From Ga0077555 sp031367895 (GTDB lineage: Bacteria > Pseudomonadota > Alphaproteobacteria > Rhizobiales > Hyphomicrobiaceae): DNA of 50,816 nt. The stretch lies in the NCBI GenBank assembly GCA_031367895.1, contig JANLQP010000070.1:1-50816 (forward strand), read 5' to 3'. Numbering within the stretch: position 1 is the first letter of the stretch; the number at the start of each line of letters is the position of its first letter. Positions 17,155 through 26,224 of the stretch are shown here, one piece after another. Under the pieces are notes generated by a model, which had not been told where the DNA came from, made no database searches, and saw nothing but the letters and a program-made list of their open reading frames with translations. The position numbers were made by a program, and so were the translations under genes.

Positions 17155-17471
17155 GGCCTTCGCTCCAGATCCAATGAACAACAGCAACGCGTGGTGCGCC
17201 CAAATTCCGTCGTGCCTTGCCTAACCGTCGGGGACGGACTTCGCGTCCGCTTGCGTCAGCTGCGGAAAGTCCCAGAACAAATCTTGACCGGAAGCTACGG
17301 GTCAATCTCGACAACCGGCCCTCGCTCGGAACACATCGCGACGTCGCCGGCATTATCTCCGAGACCGGACCATTCTCGCCGGTCTAAAGGTTGCCCTCTC
17401 GCTAACCCTTTCACCATTCGTGTGGGGGGCATGGCCTCGCCGTGCTCTGCACGGACAAGCTCCGCGGGAAG
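17155..17471. other. 317-base spacer without a supported gene
   Basis: This lies between the start of the secreted hydrolase and the end of kdsA, both on the minus strand, so it must hold the hydrolase promoter and the kdsA 3' end. I see only a small inverted pair, GGAC-ttcgc-GTCC, near 17235, and no tRNA, repeat or convincing reading frame. Confidence 0.5.
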
Positions 17472-18323
17472 CTACTTCTCCCCCTTCACCACCCGATCGA
17501 TCGCCATCAGCCCGCGCATCAGCGCCTCGAACTCCTTCAGCGGCACCATGTTGGGCCCATCCGAGGGCGCCTTGTCCGGGTCCTGGTGCGTTTCGATGAA
17601 CAGGCCCGCCACGCCGACAGCCACCGCCGCCCGTGCCAGCACCGGCACGAAGCGCCGGTCGCCGCCGGACGACGTGCCCTGCCCGCCCGGCTGTTGCACC
17701 GAATGCGTCGCGTCGAAGATCACCGGCGCGCCGGTCTCTGCCATGATCGCGAGGCTGCGCATGTCGACGACCAGCGTGTTGTAGCCGAACGAGGCGCCGC
17801 GCTCGGTCACCAGCACGTTCGGGTTGCCGCTCCCTGTCACCTTGGCGACGACATTCTTCATGTCCCAAGGGGCGAGGAACTGCCCCTTCTTGATCTTCAC
17901 CACCTTGCCGGTCTTGGCCGCGGCGATCAGCAGGTCCGTCTGGCGGCAGAGAAACGCCGGGATCTGCAGCACGTCGACCACCGGCGCGACGCGGGCGCAG
18001 TGCTCAATCTCGTGCACGTCGGTGACGATGGGCAACCCGAGCTTCTCGCGGATCTCGGCGAACACAGGAAGTGCGCCCTCGAGGCCAATGCCGCGCGTGC
18101 CCGAAAGCGACGTGCGATTGGCTTTGTCGAAACTCGTCTTGTAGACGAGGCCTAGCCCCAACCGCGCCGCGATCTCCTTGAGGCCCGCGGCCATCTCCAG
18201 CGCGTGCGCGCGGCTTTCCATCTGGCAGGGGCCGGCGAACACCGCAATCGGGCGGTTCTGCGCGAATGTCACGTTGCCGACCTTGACGGCCGACGCGGGC
18301 TTCATCTCGTTCGGTGTGCTCAT
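17472..18323 (-). CDS. kdsA: 3-deoxy-8-phosphooctulonate synthase KdsA, metal-dependent type
   Basis: KdsA condenses phosphoenolpyruvate with arabinose 5-phosphate to make KDO 8-phosphate for lipopolysaccharide. At 283 residues it is normal length. The family blocks are present: FAGPCQMES, YKTSFDKANRTS, TDVHEIEH, VDVLQIPAFLCRQTDLL, KIKKGQFLAPWDM, ERGASFGYNTLVVDMR, FDATHSVQQPGG and ETHQDPDKAPSDGPNM. The Cys in GPCQMES is the metal ligand of the Aquifex-type class, whereas E. coli-type enzymes have Asn there, so this enzyme should need a divalent metal. In many alphaproteobacteria kdsA sits with pyrG and eno; here it is next to moaB on the opposite strand. Confidence 0.96.
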   Translation of the reverse strand: MSTPNEMKPASAVKVGNVTFAQNRPIAVFAGPCQMESRAHALEMAAGLKEIAARLGLGLVYKTSFDKANRTSLSGTRGIGLEGALPVFAEIREKLGLPIVTDVHEIEHCARVAPVVDVLQIPAFLCRQTDLLIAAAKTGKVVKIKKGQFLAPWDMKNVVAKVTGSGNPNVLVTERGASFGYNTLVVDMRSLAIMAETGAPVIFDATHSVQQPGGQGTSSGGDRRFVPVLARAAVAVGVAGLFIETHQDPDKAPSDGPNMVPLKEFEALMRGLMAIDRVVKGEK

Positions 18324-18436
18324 GGGGCCGCCTTATAGTGCGTCGGTGCGAGTTGGTCTATCTTGGACCCTGGAGCCATCCTGTGCAAAATCGCAGGCAA
18401 CCACCGAATCGGCCGCCCTCCAGCGCGAGCACGCCC

Positions 18437-18976
18437 ATGCCCAAGATCGACGAAAGCCGCCCGTTCATTCCCGTCCGCATCGCGATCCTGACGATGTCGG
18501 ACACGCGCACGCTGGCCGAGGACAAGTCCGGCAACACGCTGGCCGAGCTGATCAAGGCCGACGGCCACGAGATCGCCGACCGGGCGCTGGTGAAAGACAA
18601 CGTCGCCCAGATCCGCGCCAAGGTGCAGGCCTGGATCGCCGATCCCACAATCGATGTCGTGATCACCACGGGCGGCACTGGCTTCACCGGTCGCGACGTC
18701 ACGCCCGAAGCCGTGAAACCGCTGTTCGAGAAGGAGATCGACGGCTTTGCGATCGTCTTCCACATGATCTCTTTTCAGAAGATCGCGACCTCGACGATCC
18801 AGTCGCGTGCCTGTGGCGGCGTCGCGCAGGGCACCTACATTTTCTGCCTGCCGGGCTCGCCCGGCGCCTGCAAGGACGGCTGGAACGGCATCCTCAAGTA
18901 TCAGTTCGACAACCGCCACCGCCCCTGCAATTTCGTCGAGATCATGCCGCGCCTCGAAGAGCACCGGAAGGGGTGA
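18437..18976 (+). CDS. moaB: Molybdenum cofactor biosynthesis protein MoaB
   Basis: The ATG at 18437 gives 179 residues (MPKIDESRPFIPVRIAILTMSDTRT). The MogA/MoaB fold is marked by ITTGGTGFTGRDVTPEAV, the molybdopterin-binding loop, and by GTYIFCLPGSPGACKDGW near the C-terminus. It is expected to adenylate molybdopterin before metal insertion, in the cytoplasm. The 113-base divergent spacer with kdsA should hold both promoters. The molybdenum hydroxylase subunits at 30987-32400 would use this cofactor pathway, but they are 12 kb away. Confidence 0.93.
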   Translation: MPKIDESRPFIPVRIAILTMSDTRTLAEDKSGNTLAELIKADGHEIADRALVKDNVAQIRAKVQAWIADPTIDVVITTGGTGFTGRDVTPEAVKPLFEKEIDGFAIVFHMISFQKIATSTIQSRACGGVAQGTYIFCLPGSPGACKDGWNGILKYQFDNRHRPCNFVEIMPRLEEHRKG

Positions 18977-19091
18977 GGGTTAGGATGATGCCGGCCGGAG
19001 TCCGTCTCATCCCCCACCTTGTCTTCCCCCTGATTCGCCCCTTCAATGCGGGTTGAACATTCTCTCACCACAAAACTCGGGGCCATCCGCA

Positions 19092-19814
19092 ATGACCACC
19101 ACGCCTTCCCTCATGACGCTCCGCCGCGAGTTGGCGGCAGCACTCCGCCTCGCCGAAAAGTTCGGCTACTCCGAAGGCATCTGCAATCACTTCTCGGTGG
19201 CGGTTCCTGGGAAGAAAGAAGGATATTTGATCAACCCCTACGGACTGCACTGGTCGGAAATGCGCCCCGAGCATCTGCTCCTCATCGATGCCGACGGCCA
19301 AGTTCTCGAAGGCGACGGCGAGGTCGAGGCGACCGCTCGTCACATCCACGTCGCCGGGCACCGCGCCAACCCGCGCCACGCCTGCATCCTGCACGTGCAC
19401 ATGCCCTGGGCGACGTCGCTGACGATGGTGAAGGGCGGGCGCCTCGAGATGGCGCATCAGACCGCCGCGCGCTTCTACGATCGCGTCGCCTATCAATCCT
19501 TCAACGGCATCGCGCTGGACGAAAAGGAGGGCGCCCGCATCGCCGCCGTGCAGAAGGAGAAGCCCAACGCCGACGTGCTGTTTCTCGCCCACCACGGCAT
19601 CTCGATCGGCGGGCCGACGATCGCGCTCGCCTTCGACGACCTCTACTATCTGGAGCGCGCCTGCAAGCAGCAGGTGCTCGCCATGTCCACGGGTCGCCCA
19701 CTCGAGATCATGCCCGAGGATCAGGTCAAAGACACCGCACGGCAATACATGCAGGTGCTCGACTATCAGGCGGAGAAGCACTTCCAGTCGCTGATGCGCA
19801 TCAACGGGTTTTGA
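19092..19814 (+). CDS. Class II aldolase/adducin family protein
   Basis: I choose the ATG at 19092 (240 residues); a TTG at 19053 would add 13 residues but has nothing else to recommend it. The zinc-binding fold is evident. EKFGYSEGICNHFSV near 30 holds the first family signature. Two zinc-ligand His come from HVHMPWATSL, and a third from the AHHGISIGG block. Members include fuculose-phosphate aldolase, ribulose-phosphate epimerase and decarboxylase-type enzymes. The usual catalytic Glu region is not obvious, and this subfamily is common in bacteria as an unassigned paralogue. It converges on dctM, leaving an 89-base spacer. Confidence 0.85.
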   Translation: MTTTPSLMTLRRELAAALRLAEKFGYSEGICNHFSVAVPGKKEGYLINPYGLHWSEMRPEHLLLIDADGQVLEGDGEVEATARHIHVAGHRANPRHACILHVHMPWATSLTMVKGGRLEMAHQTAARFYDRVAYQSFNGIALDEKEGARIAAVQKEKPNADVLFLAHHGISIGGPTIALAFDDLYYLERACKQQVLAMSTGRPLEIMPEDQVKDTARQYMQVLDYQAEKHFQSLMRINGF

Positions 19815-19903
19815 GAAGCGCAGTAGGTTGTAGATATCCGGTCGGTATCAGGAGCCAAGAGCGTCAATTTTACTCTTGAATCCTGAACCCTGAAACCAAG
19901 CCC

Positions 19904-21646
19904 TTACCCCCCGTACAGCACCTGCGGCAGCCACAGTGTCAGCCCCGGCCAGATGTACATGAACACCATGCACAGGATCACGATCAGCATGTAGGGCATC
20001 ATGCCCGCGAAGATCTGGTTGATCGTCACGTGCGCCGGCGCGACACCCTTCAGATAGAACGCCGACATCGCCACCGGCGGCGACAGGAACGCTGCCTGCA
20101 AATTCACGAACACCAGTGTGCCCCATAGAATGGGATCGATGCCGAAGTGTTTCAGCAGTGGCAGGAAGATCGGCACAAAGATCACGATGATCTCGGTCCA
20201 CTCCAGCGGCCAGCCAAGCACGAAGATGATCGCCTGCGACAGGATCAAGAACTGCAGCGGCGTCAGGTTCATCGACAGTACCCACTGCTCGATCAGCGCC
20301 TGGCCGCCGAGCAATGCGAAAACGCCCGAGAAGATCGCTGAGCCGACGAACAGCCAGCAAACCATCGCCGTCGTCTTGGCGGTGAGGAACACGGCTTCCT
20401 TGGTGCGCTTCCAGTTGAGCGTGCCCGAGAACAGCGCCAGCAGGAATGCTCCTGCTGCGCCAACCGCCGCCGATTCCGTCGCCGTGGTGATGCCGAGCAG
20501 AATGACGACCAGCACCAGCACCGTGAGCAGTCCGAGCGGCATGATCGAGGTCGTCAGCAGCTTTACGATCTCGAGTTTTTCAGCGCCCATGCGCTTGTAG
20601 TAGAGCGCCATCACCATCGCCATGATCGCGGTGATGATCCAGAACCACAGCGCGAATGTCGGCGACGCCCCCTTCGGTTTCTCCGGCTCCGGGGCGACCG
20701 GTGCACTGCCGAGCGGCTGCAACCCGCCCATGTCGATCGCGTCGGCTGCCTGCTGATGGATCACGACGTACCACCACACCATCGCCAGCGTGCCGAACAC
20801 CATCATGAACGGCACCAGCGAGTACATGAAGTAGCCGAGGCGGAACAGGAAGCCCATCGGCTTGCCGTCGACGTCGATGCCTTTCGCCAGGCCCGGCATG
20901 ACCAGTGACTTCAGCGTGCCCAGGAACATGTTCTGCCCATAGACCGCCTGAAATGGCGCCATCCACGCGGGCACCGGCACTTTCTGCTGTTCCGGCGGCA
21001 ACGGAGGCGCGATCTTCGGATTAATCAGCGCCCAGCCGATGATGTAGATGAGGTAGAGGAACGCCAGGAAGAAGCCTGGGAACATCGCCGCCGCGTAGAG
21101 TTTGACGACCGATTGCCCGGCGACCGCCGCATACACGATGATCATCACCGACGGCGGAATGAGAATGCCGAGCGTACCGCCCGCCGTGATCACGCCCGCG
21201 GCGAGCTTTACGTCATAGCCGGCCTTGAGCATGGGGTTGAAGGCGATCACGCCCATCAGCACGACGACGGCACCGACGAGCCCCGAGGCGATCCCCCAGA
21301 ACGTGCACACGATCAGCGTCGCAACCGCGAGCGAGGCCGGCACGCGCCGGAACGCGAGCTGGATCGAGTAGAACATCTTGTCGACGAGGGCGCCGCGCTC
21401 CATCACGTATCCCATCAGCACGAACAGAGGGATGGAAATGAGCACCTCGTTGGTCATGGCGCCGTAGGTGCGCTGCACCATCAGGTCGAACACGAGATTG
21501 TCGGTCAGGCCTTGCCCCGGCACGTAATAGTGCATGAAGCCGAAAATGATGCCCAGCCCCATCAGGGTGAAAGCGGTGGGAAAGCCGAGCATGATCGCCG
21601 CGACGATCAGGCAGAGCATCAACAGTCCAAGTCCTTGCCCACTCAT
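19904..21646 (-). CDS. dctM: TRAP transporter large membrane subunit DctM
   Basis: The ATG at 21646 has GGAG eight bases upstream and gives 580 residues; a GTG at 21655 overlapping the dctQ stop is possible. The protein has 12 or more membrane segments, starting LGLLMLCLIVAAIMLGFPTAF. TRAP signatures include PLFVLMGYVMERGALVDKM, ASGLVGAVVVLMG, GGTLGILIPPSVMIIVYA and TATESAAVGAAGAF. Length exceeds the usual 430 because of a hydrophilic and membrane insert at about 210-340, a known variant among large DctM proteins. It forms the sodium-coupled transport channel with DctQ and receives substrate from DctP. Confidence 0.95.
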   Translation of the reverse strand: MSGQGLGLLMLCLIVAAIMLGFPTAFTLMGLGIIFGFMHYYVPGQGLTDNLVFDLMVQRTYGAMTNEVLISIPLFVLMGYVMERGALVDKMFYSIQLAFRRVPASLAVATLIVCTFWGIASGLVGAVVVLMGVIAFNPMLKAGYDVKLAAGVITAGGTLGILIPPSVMIIVYAAVAGQSVVKLYAAAMFPGFFLAFLYLIYIIGWALINPKIAPPLPPEQQKVPVPAWMAPFQAVYGQNMFLGTLKSLVMPGLAKGIDVDGKPMGFLFRLGYFMYSLVPFMMVFGTLAMVWWYVVIHQQAADAIDMGGLQPLGSAPVAPEPEKPKGASPTFALWFWIITAIMAMVMALYYKRMGAEKLEIVKLLTTSIMPLGLLTVLVLVVILLGITTATESAAVGAAGAFLLALFSGTLNWKRTKEAVFLTAKTTAMVCWLFVGSAIFSGVFALLGGQALIEQWVLSMNLTPLQFLILSQAIIFVLGWPLEWTEIIVIFVPIFLPLLKHFGIDPILWGTLVFVNLQAAFLSPPVAMSAFYLKGVAPAHVTINQIFAGMMPYMLIVILCMVFMYIWPGLTLWLPQVLYGG

Positions 21647-21651
21647 CGCCG

Positions 21652-22338
21652 TCACTCCCCGCCGCGGCCGCGCTGCCGCGCCGCTTCATCGATTTTCTGG
21701 GCTTTCTCGATCGCATCGCGGCGAACATCATCGTCGACGTGTTCGCTCGCCGACAACTGCTGCTCGATGACGTCGGACTCGGCGACATCGGCGAGGCGAG
21801 GCGGCCACGCGCCGGTCTTCAGGCAAACGACGCAGCGCACGACCTCGGCCACGCCCTGCAGTGCGACCAACGCGCCGGCGATCGGGATGATCGACTTGAA
21901 GTGGTAGATCGGCGGACCATCCGCCGTGATGCTCGAATGCTCGCCGATCCGCCAACTGTCGGCGGCGTACGAATAGCCTGCGTAGCAAAGTGCCAGGATG
22001 CCCGGAAAGAAGAACGCGAAATAGAGGATCAGATCCAGCGTCGCCTGCGTCCGCGGCTTCATCGAGCTGTAGAGGAAATCACCGCGCACGTGCGCGTTCT
22101 GCGCCAGCGTGTAGGCGCCGCACAGCATAAAAAGCGTGCCGTAGAACATGTTGCTGGCGTCGAAGATCCAAGCGGTCGGCATGTTCATCGCATAGCGCTT
22201 GAAGACCTCGCCGCAGACGAGCAGCATCAACCCGACGATCAGCCAGGCCGCGCCCTTCCCGACCCAGGTGTTGAAACGATCGATCGACAACAGAAAACGT
22301 TCGACGCCCGTTTCCGCGCGCGGTGCTTCGGCAGCCAT
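21652..22338 (-). CDS. dctQ: TRAP transporter small membrane subunit DctQ
   Basis: From the ATG at 22338, preceded by AGGA, the protein has 228 residues. Four membrane segments are visible, the first being KGAAWLIVGLMLLVCGEVFKRY. NMPTAWIFDASNMFYGTLFMLCGAYTLA is typical of DctQ, and RGDFLYSSMKPRTQA follows. The charged C-terminal 50 residues lie in the cytoplasm. The stop is 5 bases before the dctM start, so the two are almost certainly co-translated. Confidence 0.92.
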   Translation of the reverse strand: MAAEAPRAETGVERFLLSIDRFNTWVGKGAAWLIVGLMLLVCGEVFKRYAMNMPTAWIFDASNMFYGTLFMLCGAYTLAQNAHVRGDFLYSSMKPRTQATLDLILYFAFFFPGILALCYAGYSYAADSWRIGEHSSITADGPPIYHFKSIIPIAGALVALQGVAEVVRCVVCLKTGAWPPRLADVAESDVIEQQLSASEHVDDDVRRDAIEKAQKIDEAARQRGRGGE

Positions 22339-22433
22339 TCGTTTTTCCTTTGAGGCCGTTCTGCGGCCCAACGCATACGAAAAGCACACCACCCTTGTTC
22401 AGGATGGCGTGCCGTCTTGTGTGGTGTCTGGGT

Positions 22434-23573
22434 TCAGCCCTTCTTCGGCGCCGCGCCGTTCGGGCCGAAGTAATGGTCGTAGGCCATCTTGCGGCTGACG
22501 ACCGTGTCCTGCTCCCACTGCGTTGCGCGGCGGGCGAAGGCGACCTGGCTCTCGACGATCTCCTTGAACAGCGCGTTCTCGGCGCTCTTCTTGGCGATAA
22601 CCGTGTCGTAGATCTCGAGCTGCTTCTTCAGGATCGCGTCCGGCGTCTTGAAGAACTTCACCTTGTCCTTCTGCTGCAGCTCGATGTAGTCGGCGGAGTA
22701 CCGGTCGACAGCCTTCCACGACATGTCGGACGACGCCGCTTCGACCGCATTCTCGATGATCGATTTCATCTTCGCCGGCAGCGCGTTGAACTTGTCCTTG
22801 TTGAACATGATCTCGAACTGCTCGGCGTTCTGGTGATAGCTCTGCAGCATGCACACCTTGGCAACGTCGGCAAAGCCGAGCAGGCGATCCGACGAAGCGT
22901 TGTTGAACTCGGCAGCGTCCAGCAGGCCGCGATCCATCGCCGAGACGATTTCGCCACCCGGTAGCGCGTTGACGGCCGCACCCAACCCCGTGAACACGTC
23001 GATCGAGATGCCGACCGTGCGATACTTCAGGCCCTGGAAGTCCTCGATCTTTGCCATCGGTTTCTTGAACCAGCCGAGCGGCTGCGTCGGCATCGGGCCG
23101 TAGGGGAACGACACGACGTTGGCATTGATCGAGGCATAGAGCTTGGCCAGCAACTCCTTGCCGCCGCCGTATTTGTGCCAGGCGAGCAGCATGTTGGCGT
23201 CCATGGCGTAGCCAGGGCCCGAACCCCAGAGCGCCAGCGCCGTCTGCTTGCCGTAGTGATAGACGAGCACGCCGTGGCCGCCATCGAGCGTACCCTTCGA
23301 AACCGCGTCAAGCAGCTGGAAGGCCGGAACGACGGCGCCCGCGGGTAGCACTTCGATCTTGAGATCGCCGCCGGTCATGTCATTGACCTTCTTGGCGAAG
23401 TCGTTGGCGTACTCGTGGAAGATGTCCTTCGAGGGCCAGGTGCTCTGCCAGCGCATGCTGATCGGGCCCTGCGCCTTGACGACGGCGGGTGCCGCTATGG
23501 TCGCGGCAGCCGCGACGGCCGTGCCGCCGAGGAACCGACGGCGTGATTGGGTCGAAGTCTTGGTGGTTGGCAT
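22434..23573 (-). CDS. dctP: TRAP substrate-binding protein DctP, TakP/FcbT1-like
   Basis: The 379-residue periplasmic protein has a Tat-type signal, SRRRFLGGTAVAAAATIAAPAVVKA, with cleavage near residue 34. The mature part resembles the TakP/FcbT1 branch (alpha-keto acid and chloroaromatic or mannitol binding TRAP receptors): RWQSTWPSKDIFHEYA, LDAVSKGTLDGGHG, FQGLKYRTVG (with the carboxylate-binding Arg of the family) and the helix DAAEFNNASSDRLLGF. A carboxylic acid is therefore the likely ligand, perhaps a 2-oxo acid. The ATG follows GGGAG. It begins 77 bases after the tctC stop and ends 95 bases before dctQ. Confidence 0.93.
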   Translation of the reverse strand: MPTTKTSTQSRRRFLGGTAVAAAATIAAPAVVKAQGPISMRWQSTWPSKDIFHEYANDFAKKVNDMTGGDLKIEVLPAGAVVPAFQLLDAVSKGTLDGGHGVLVYHYGKQTALALWGSGPGYAMDANMLLAWHKYGGGKELLAKLYASINANVVSFPYGPMPTQPLGWFKKPMAKIEDFQGLKYRTVGISIDVFTGLGAAVNALPGGEIVSAMDRGLLDAAEFNNASSDRLLGFADVAKVCMLQSYHQNAEQFEIMFNKDKFNALPAKMKSIIENAVEAASSDMSWKAVDRYSADYIELQQKDKVKFFKTPDAILKKQLEIYDTVIAKKSAENALFKEIVESQVAFARRATQWEQDTVVSRKMAYDHYFGPNGAAPKKG

Positions 23574-23586
23574 GTTTCAACTCCCT

Positions 23587-23615
23587 ATTTTATTTTCAGT
23601 CTCACCTTTTTTCAA
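23587..23615 (-). promoter_or_regulatory. Possible sigma-70-type promoter of dctP
   Basis: On the minus strand TTGAAA (23610-23615) and TAAAAT (23587-23592) are exactly 17 bases apart in an otherwise A-rich stretch unlike the GC-rich surroundings. The GGGAG ribosome site follows the -10 element almost directly, so transcription would start about 7 bases before the ATG. That is awkwardly short, hence the low confidence. Confidence 0.3.
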
Positions 23616-23650
23616 GATGATTACGCTTACGCTTGCGCCCGTGACAAGGA

Positions 23651-24631
23651 CTATTGCGCCACAGCGCCGGCCGCCTTGATGATCGGCGTCAACCTGGCGA
23701 TCTCCGCTTCGACGAGCTTTTGCAGTGCCGCCGGCCCTTGCTCAGCGCCTTGCGGTGCGGTGGAGCCAAGATCGGCGTAGCGCTTCTGGATCGCCGGGTC
23801 GTCGAGCGCCTTGTTCAGCGCCGCAACCAGCTTGTCGCGCACCGTGGGTGGCAAGCCCTTCGGGCCGACGAACGCGTTCCAGGCATTGGGCGTGAAGTCC
23901 GGCATGCCCGCCTCTTTTGTCGTCGGCACGTCTTTGATGCTGTCGAGGCGGGCCGGCGACGTCACCGCGTAACCCTTGATCGTACCGCCCTGGATCTGCG
24001 GGATATTGTTCATCGCCTGATCGACCATGAAATCGATCTTGCCCGCGACCAGATCGTTCAAAGCCGGGCCGGTGCCGCGATAAGCGACCATCGCCGGCTT
24101 GATGCCGACTTGCGTTTGGAACATCAGGCCGATCACGTGGCTGATGGAACCGACGCCGGCATGGCCGTAGCTGATCTTGTCGTTGTTCTTTTTCAGGTAG
24201 TCGAGCAGCTCGGCCAGATCCTTCGCTGGCATTTCCTTCTTCGCGATGATCGCCATCGGCGTGTTGTTGGCGAGGCCAAGCTGGTCGAAACTTTTCGCCG
24301 GATCGTACTTGAGGTTTGGATAAAGCGCCGGCGCCGCCGACTGCGTCCCCATGTTGCCGACGCCGAGCGTGTAGCCGTCCGGCGTTGCTTGCGCGACGCG
24401 CGCCATCCCCGTTGTTCCACCGGCACCACCGACGTTCTCGACGATCATCTGTTGGCCGAGTGCGCGCGACATGTGCTCGGTCACGATGCGCGCGACGACG
24501 TCGGTCGGCCCGCCGGCAGCGAACGGCACAATCACCGTGATCTGCCGTTCGGGATAGTTCTGGGCAATGGCCGGGCTTGACAGGGCAGCAGCAGCCGCGG
24601 TGCCCAATAGCGTGCGGCGTGTGAAAGTCAT
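23651..24631 (-). CDS. tctC: Tripartite tricarboxylate transporter receptor, TctC/Bug family
   Basis: I choose the ATG at 24631, with GGAG nine bases upstream, giving 326 residues. FTRRTLLGTAAAAALSSPAIAQ is a Tat-like signal with cleavage after AIAQ. Bug-family blocks are clear: YPERQITVIVPFAAGGPTDVVAR, ENVGGAGGTTGMARVAQA, PDGYTLGVGNMG, a YRGTGPALNDLVAGKIDFM stretch and GLPPTVRDKLVAALN. These receptors close over small carboxylates through two water molecules, and Asp is often in the first pocket loop. Ligand identity cannot be read. It follows tctA by 36 bases. Confidence 0.94.
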   Translation of the reverse strand: MTFTRRTLLGTAAAAALSSPAIAQNYPERQITVIVPFAAGGPTDVVARIVTEHMSRALGQQMIVENVGGAGGTTGMARVAQATPDGYTLGVGNMGTQSAAPALYPNLKYDPAKSFDQLGLANNTPMAIIAKKEMPAKDLAELLDYLKKNNDKISYGHAGVGSISHVIGLMFQTQVGIKPAMVAYRGTGPALNDLVAGKIDFMVDQAMNNIPQIQGGTIKGYAVTSPARLDSIKDVPTTKEAGMPDFTPNAWNAFVGPKGLPPTVRDKLVAALNKALDDPAIQKRYADLGSTAPQGAEQGPAALQKLVEAEIARLTPIIKAAGAVAQ

Positions 24632-24667
24632 GCGATTCAACTCCATCAGTCGTTCTGATTTCCGCGC

Positions 24668-26215
24668 CTATTCAGCGAATGCCGTATCGCGGCTGCGGCG
24701 GATCGAGGGCAGCGCGGCGATGACGATCAGGATCACGGCCGCCGCCAGCAGGCCGGCCGACAAAGGCTCCTCTAGGAACGTGCCGAAATTACCGCGTGCG
24801 CGCTGCAGCGCCTGCCGCATCTTCTCTTCCATCAGCTTGCCGAGCACGAACCCGAGCAGCAAGGGCGCCGGCTCGAAGCCGAACTTCAACAGGGCATAGC
24901 CGAGCAGGCCGAAGCACGCGGTCAAGGCCACATCCAACGGATTGTTCCCGATCGAATAGATGCCGATGCAGCAGAACAGCACGATCGCCGGGAACAGCAG
25001 GCGATAGGGCACCTGCAGCAGGCGCACCCAGATGCCGATCAGCGGCAGGTTGATGATCAGCAGCATCAGGTTGCCGATCCACATAGAGGCGATCATGCCC
25101 CAGAACAGCGCCGGCTGTTTCGTCATCACTTCGGGGCCCGGAATGACGTTCTTGATCGTCATGGCGCCGAGCATCAACGCCATCACCGCGTTTGGCGGGA
25201 TGCCGAGCGTCAGCAGCGGAATAAATGCGGTCTGGGCACCGGCGTTGTTGGCGGCTTCCGGCCCCGCGACGCCCTCGATCGCGCCCTTGCCGAAGCGCGA
25301 GGGATCCTTCGCGATCTTCTTCTCCAGCGTATAGGACGCGAACGGCCCGAGCACGGCGCCATTGCCGGGCAGAATGCCGAGGATGGATCCGACGATCGTG
25401 CCACGTGCGATCGGCGGCATCGACTGGCGCAATTCGGCCCAGCTCGGCATCAGGCCGCCGATCTTGCCCTTCACGACATCGCGCGCCTCGGGCCGCTCCA
25501 GATTTCGCATGATCTCGGCGAACCCGAAGATGCCCATGGCGATGACGGCGAAATCGATTCCGTCGCTGATCTCGGAAAAGCCCAACGTCAGGCGCTCTTC
25601 ACCGGTCTCGAGATCAGTACCGATCGTCGAGAGCAGGATACCGAGCACGATCATCGCGATCGCCTTCGGCAGCGAGCCCTGCGCGAGGACGACGGAGAGC
25701 ATGAGCCCGAGCACCATCAGGCTGAAATAGTCGGCGGGACCAAACAGCAGCGCCATCTTCTGCATCGGCTGGCCGATGGCAGCGATCAGCAGCGTCGCGA
25801 ACGAACCCGCGATGAACGAGCCGATCGCCGCGATCGCGAGTGCAGTCCCCGCGCGCCCCTGCTTCGCCATCTGGTGGCCGTCGAGTACAGTCACGACCGA
25901 CGTTGCCTCGCCCGGAATGTTGACGAGGATCGCCGTCGTCGAGCCGCCGTACTGTGCACCGTAGTAGATGCCGGCGAGCATGATCAGCGCGCCGACCGGC
26001 GGCAGGCTGTAGGTGATCGGCAGCAGCATGGCGATCGTGGCGATCGGCCCGACGCCCGGCAGTACGCCGATCAGCGTGCCGATCAGGCATCCCATGAAGC
26101 AAAGGACCAGGTTGGTCGGCACCGGCCACGACACGCCGAACACGGGATCGGTCATCCAGACCACTTCCCAGCATGTGCGGAAACCCAAGGCCAGCTTGTC
26201 GAAGAGATCGAACAT
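24668..26215 (-). CDS. tctA: Tripartite tricarboxylate transporter large membrane subunit TctA
   Basis: The 515-residue integral membrane protein has the expected 11-12 segments and the TctA hallmark near residue 45-70, GTLIGVLPGVGPIATIAMLLP. IYYGAQYGGSTTAILVNIPGEATSVVT follows and is repeated in weaker form as ILPGNGAVLGPF and GPEAANNAGAQTAFIPLLTLGIP in the second half. It carries the substrate pathway and works with TctB and the TctC receptor. The start lies 9 bases after the tctB stop. Confidence 0.96.
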   Translation of the reverse strand: MFDLFDKLALGFRTCWEVVWMTDPVFGVSWPVPTNLVLCFMGCLIGTLIGVLPGVGPIATIAMLLPITYSLPPVGALIMLAGIYYGAQYGGSTTAILVNIPGEATSVVTVLDGHQMAKQGRAGTALAIAAIGSFIAGSFATLLIAAIGQPMQKMALLFGPADYFSLMVLGLMLSVVLAQGSLPKAIAMIVLGILLSTIGTDLETGEERLTLGFSEISDGIDFAVIAMGIFGFAEIMRNLERPEARDVVKGKIGGLMPSWAELRQSMPPIARGTIVGSILGILPGNGAVLGPFASYTLEKKIAKDPSRFGKGAIEGVAGPEAANNAGAQTAFIPLLTLGIPPNAVMALMLGAMTIKNVIPGPEVMTKQPALFWGMIASMWIGNLMLLIINLPLIGIWVRLLQVPYRLLFPAIVLFCCIGIYSIGNNPLDVALTACFGLLGYALLKFGFEPAPLLLGFVLGKLMEEKMRQALQRARGNFGTFLEEPLSAGLLAAAVILIVIAALPSIRRSRDTAFAE

Positions 26216-26224
26216 GCCTTGTCC

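Noticed and set aside
17353..17868. Gly/Arg-rich minus-strand frame overlapping the kdsA 3' half
   Set aside because: kdsA is intact to its normal C-terminus in a different frame; the Gly/Arg composition is a frame shadow.
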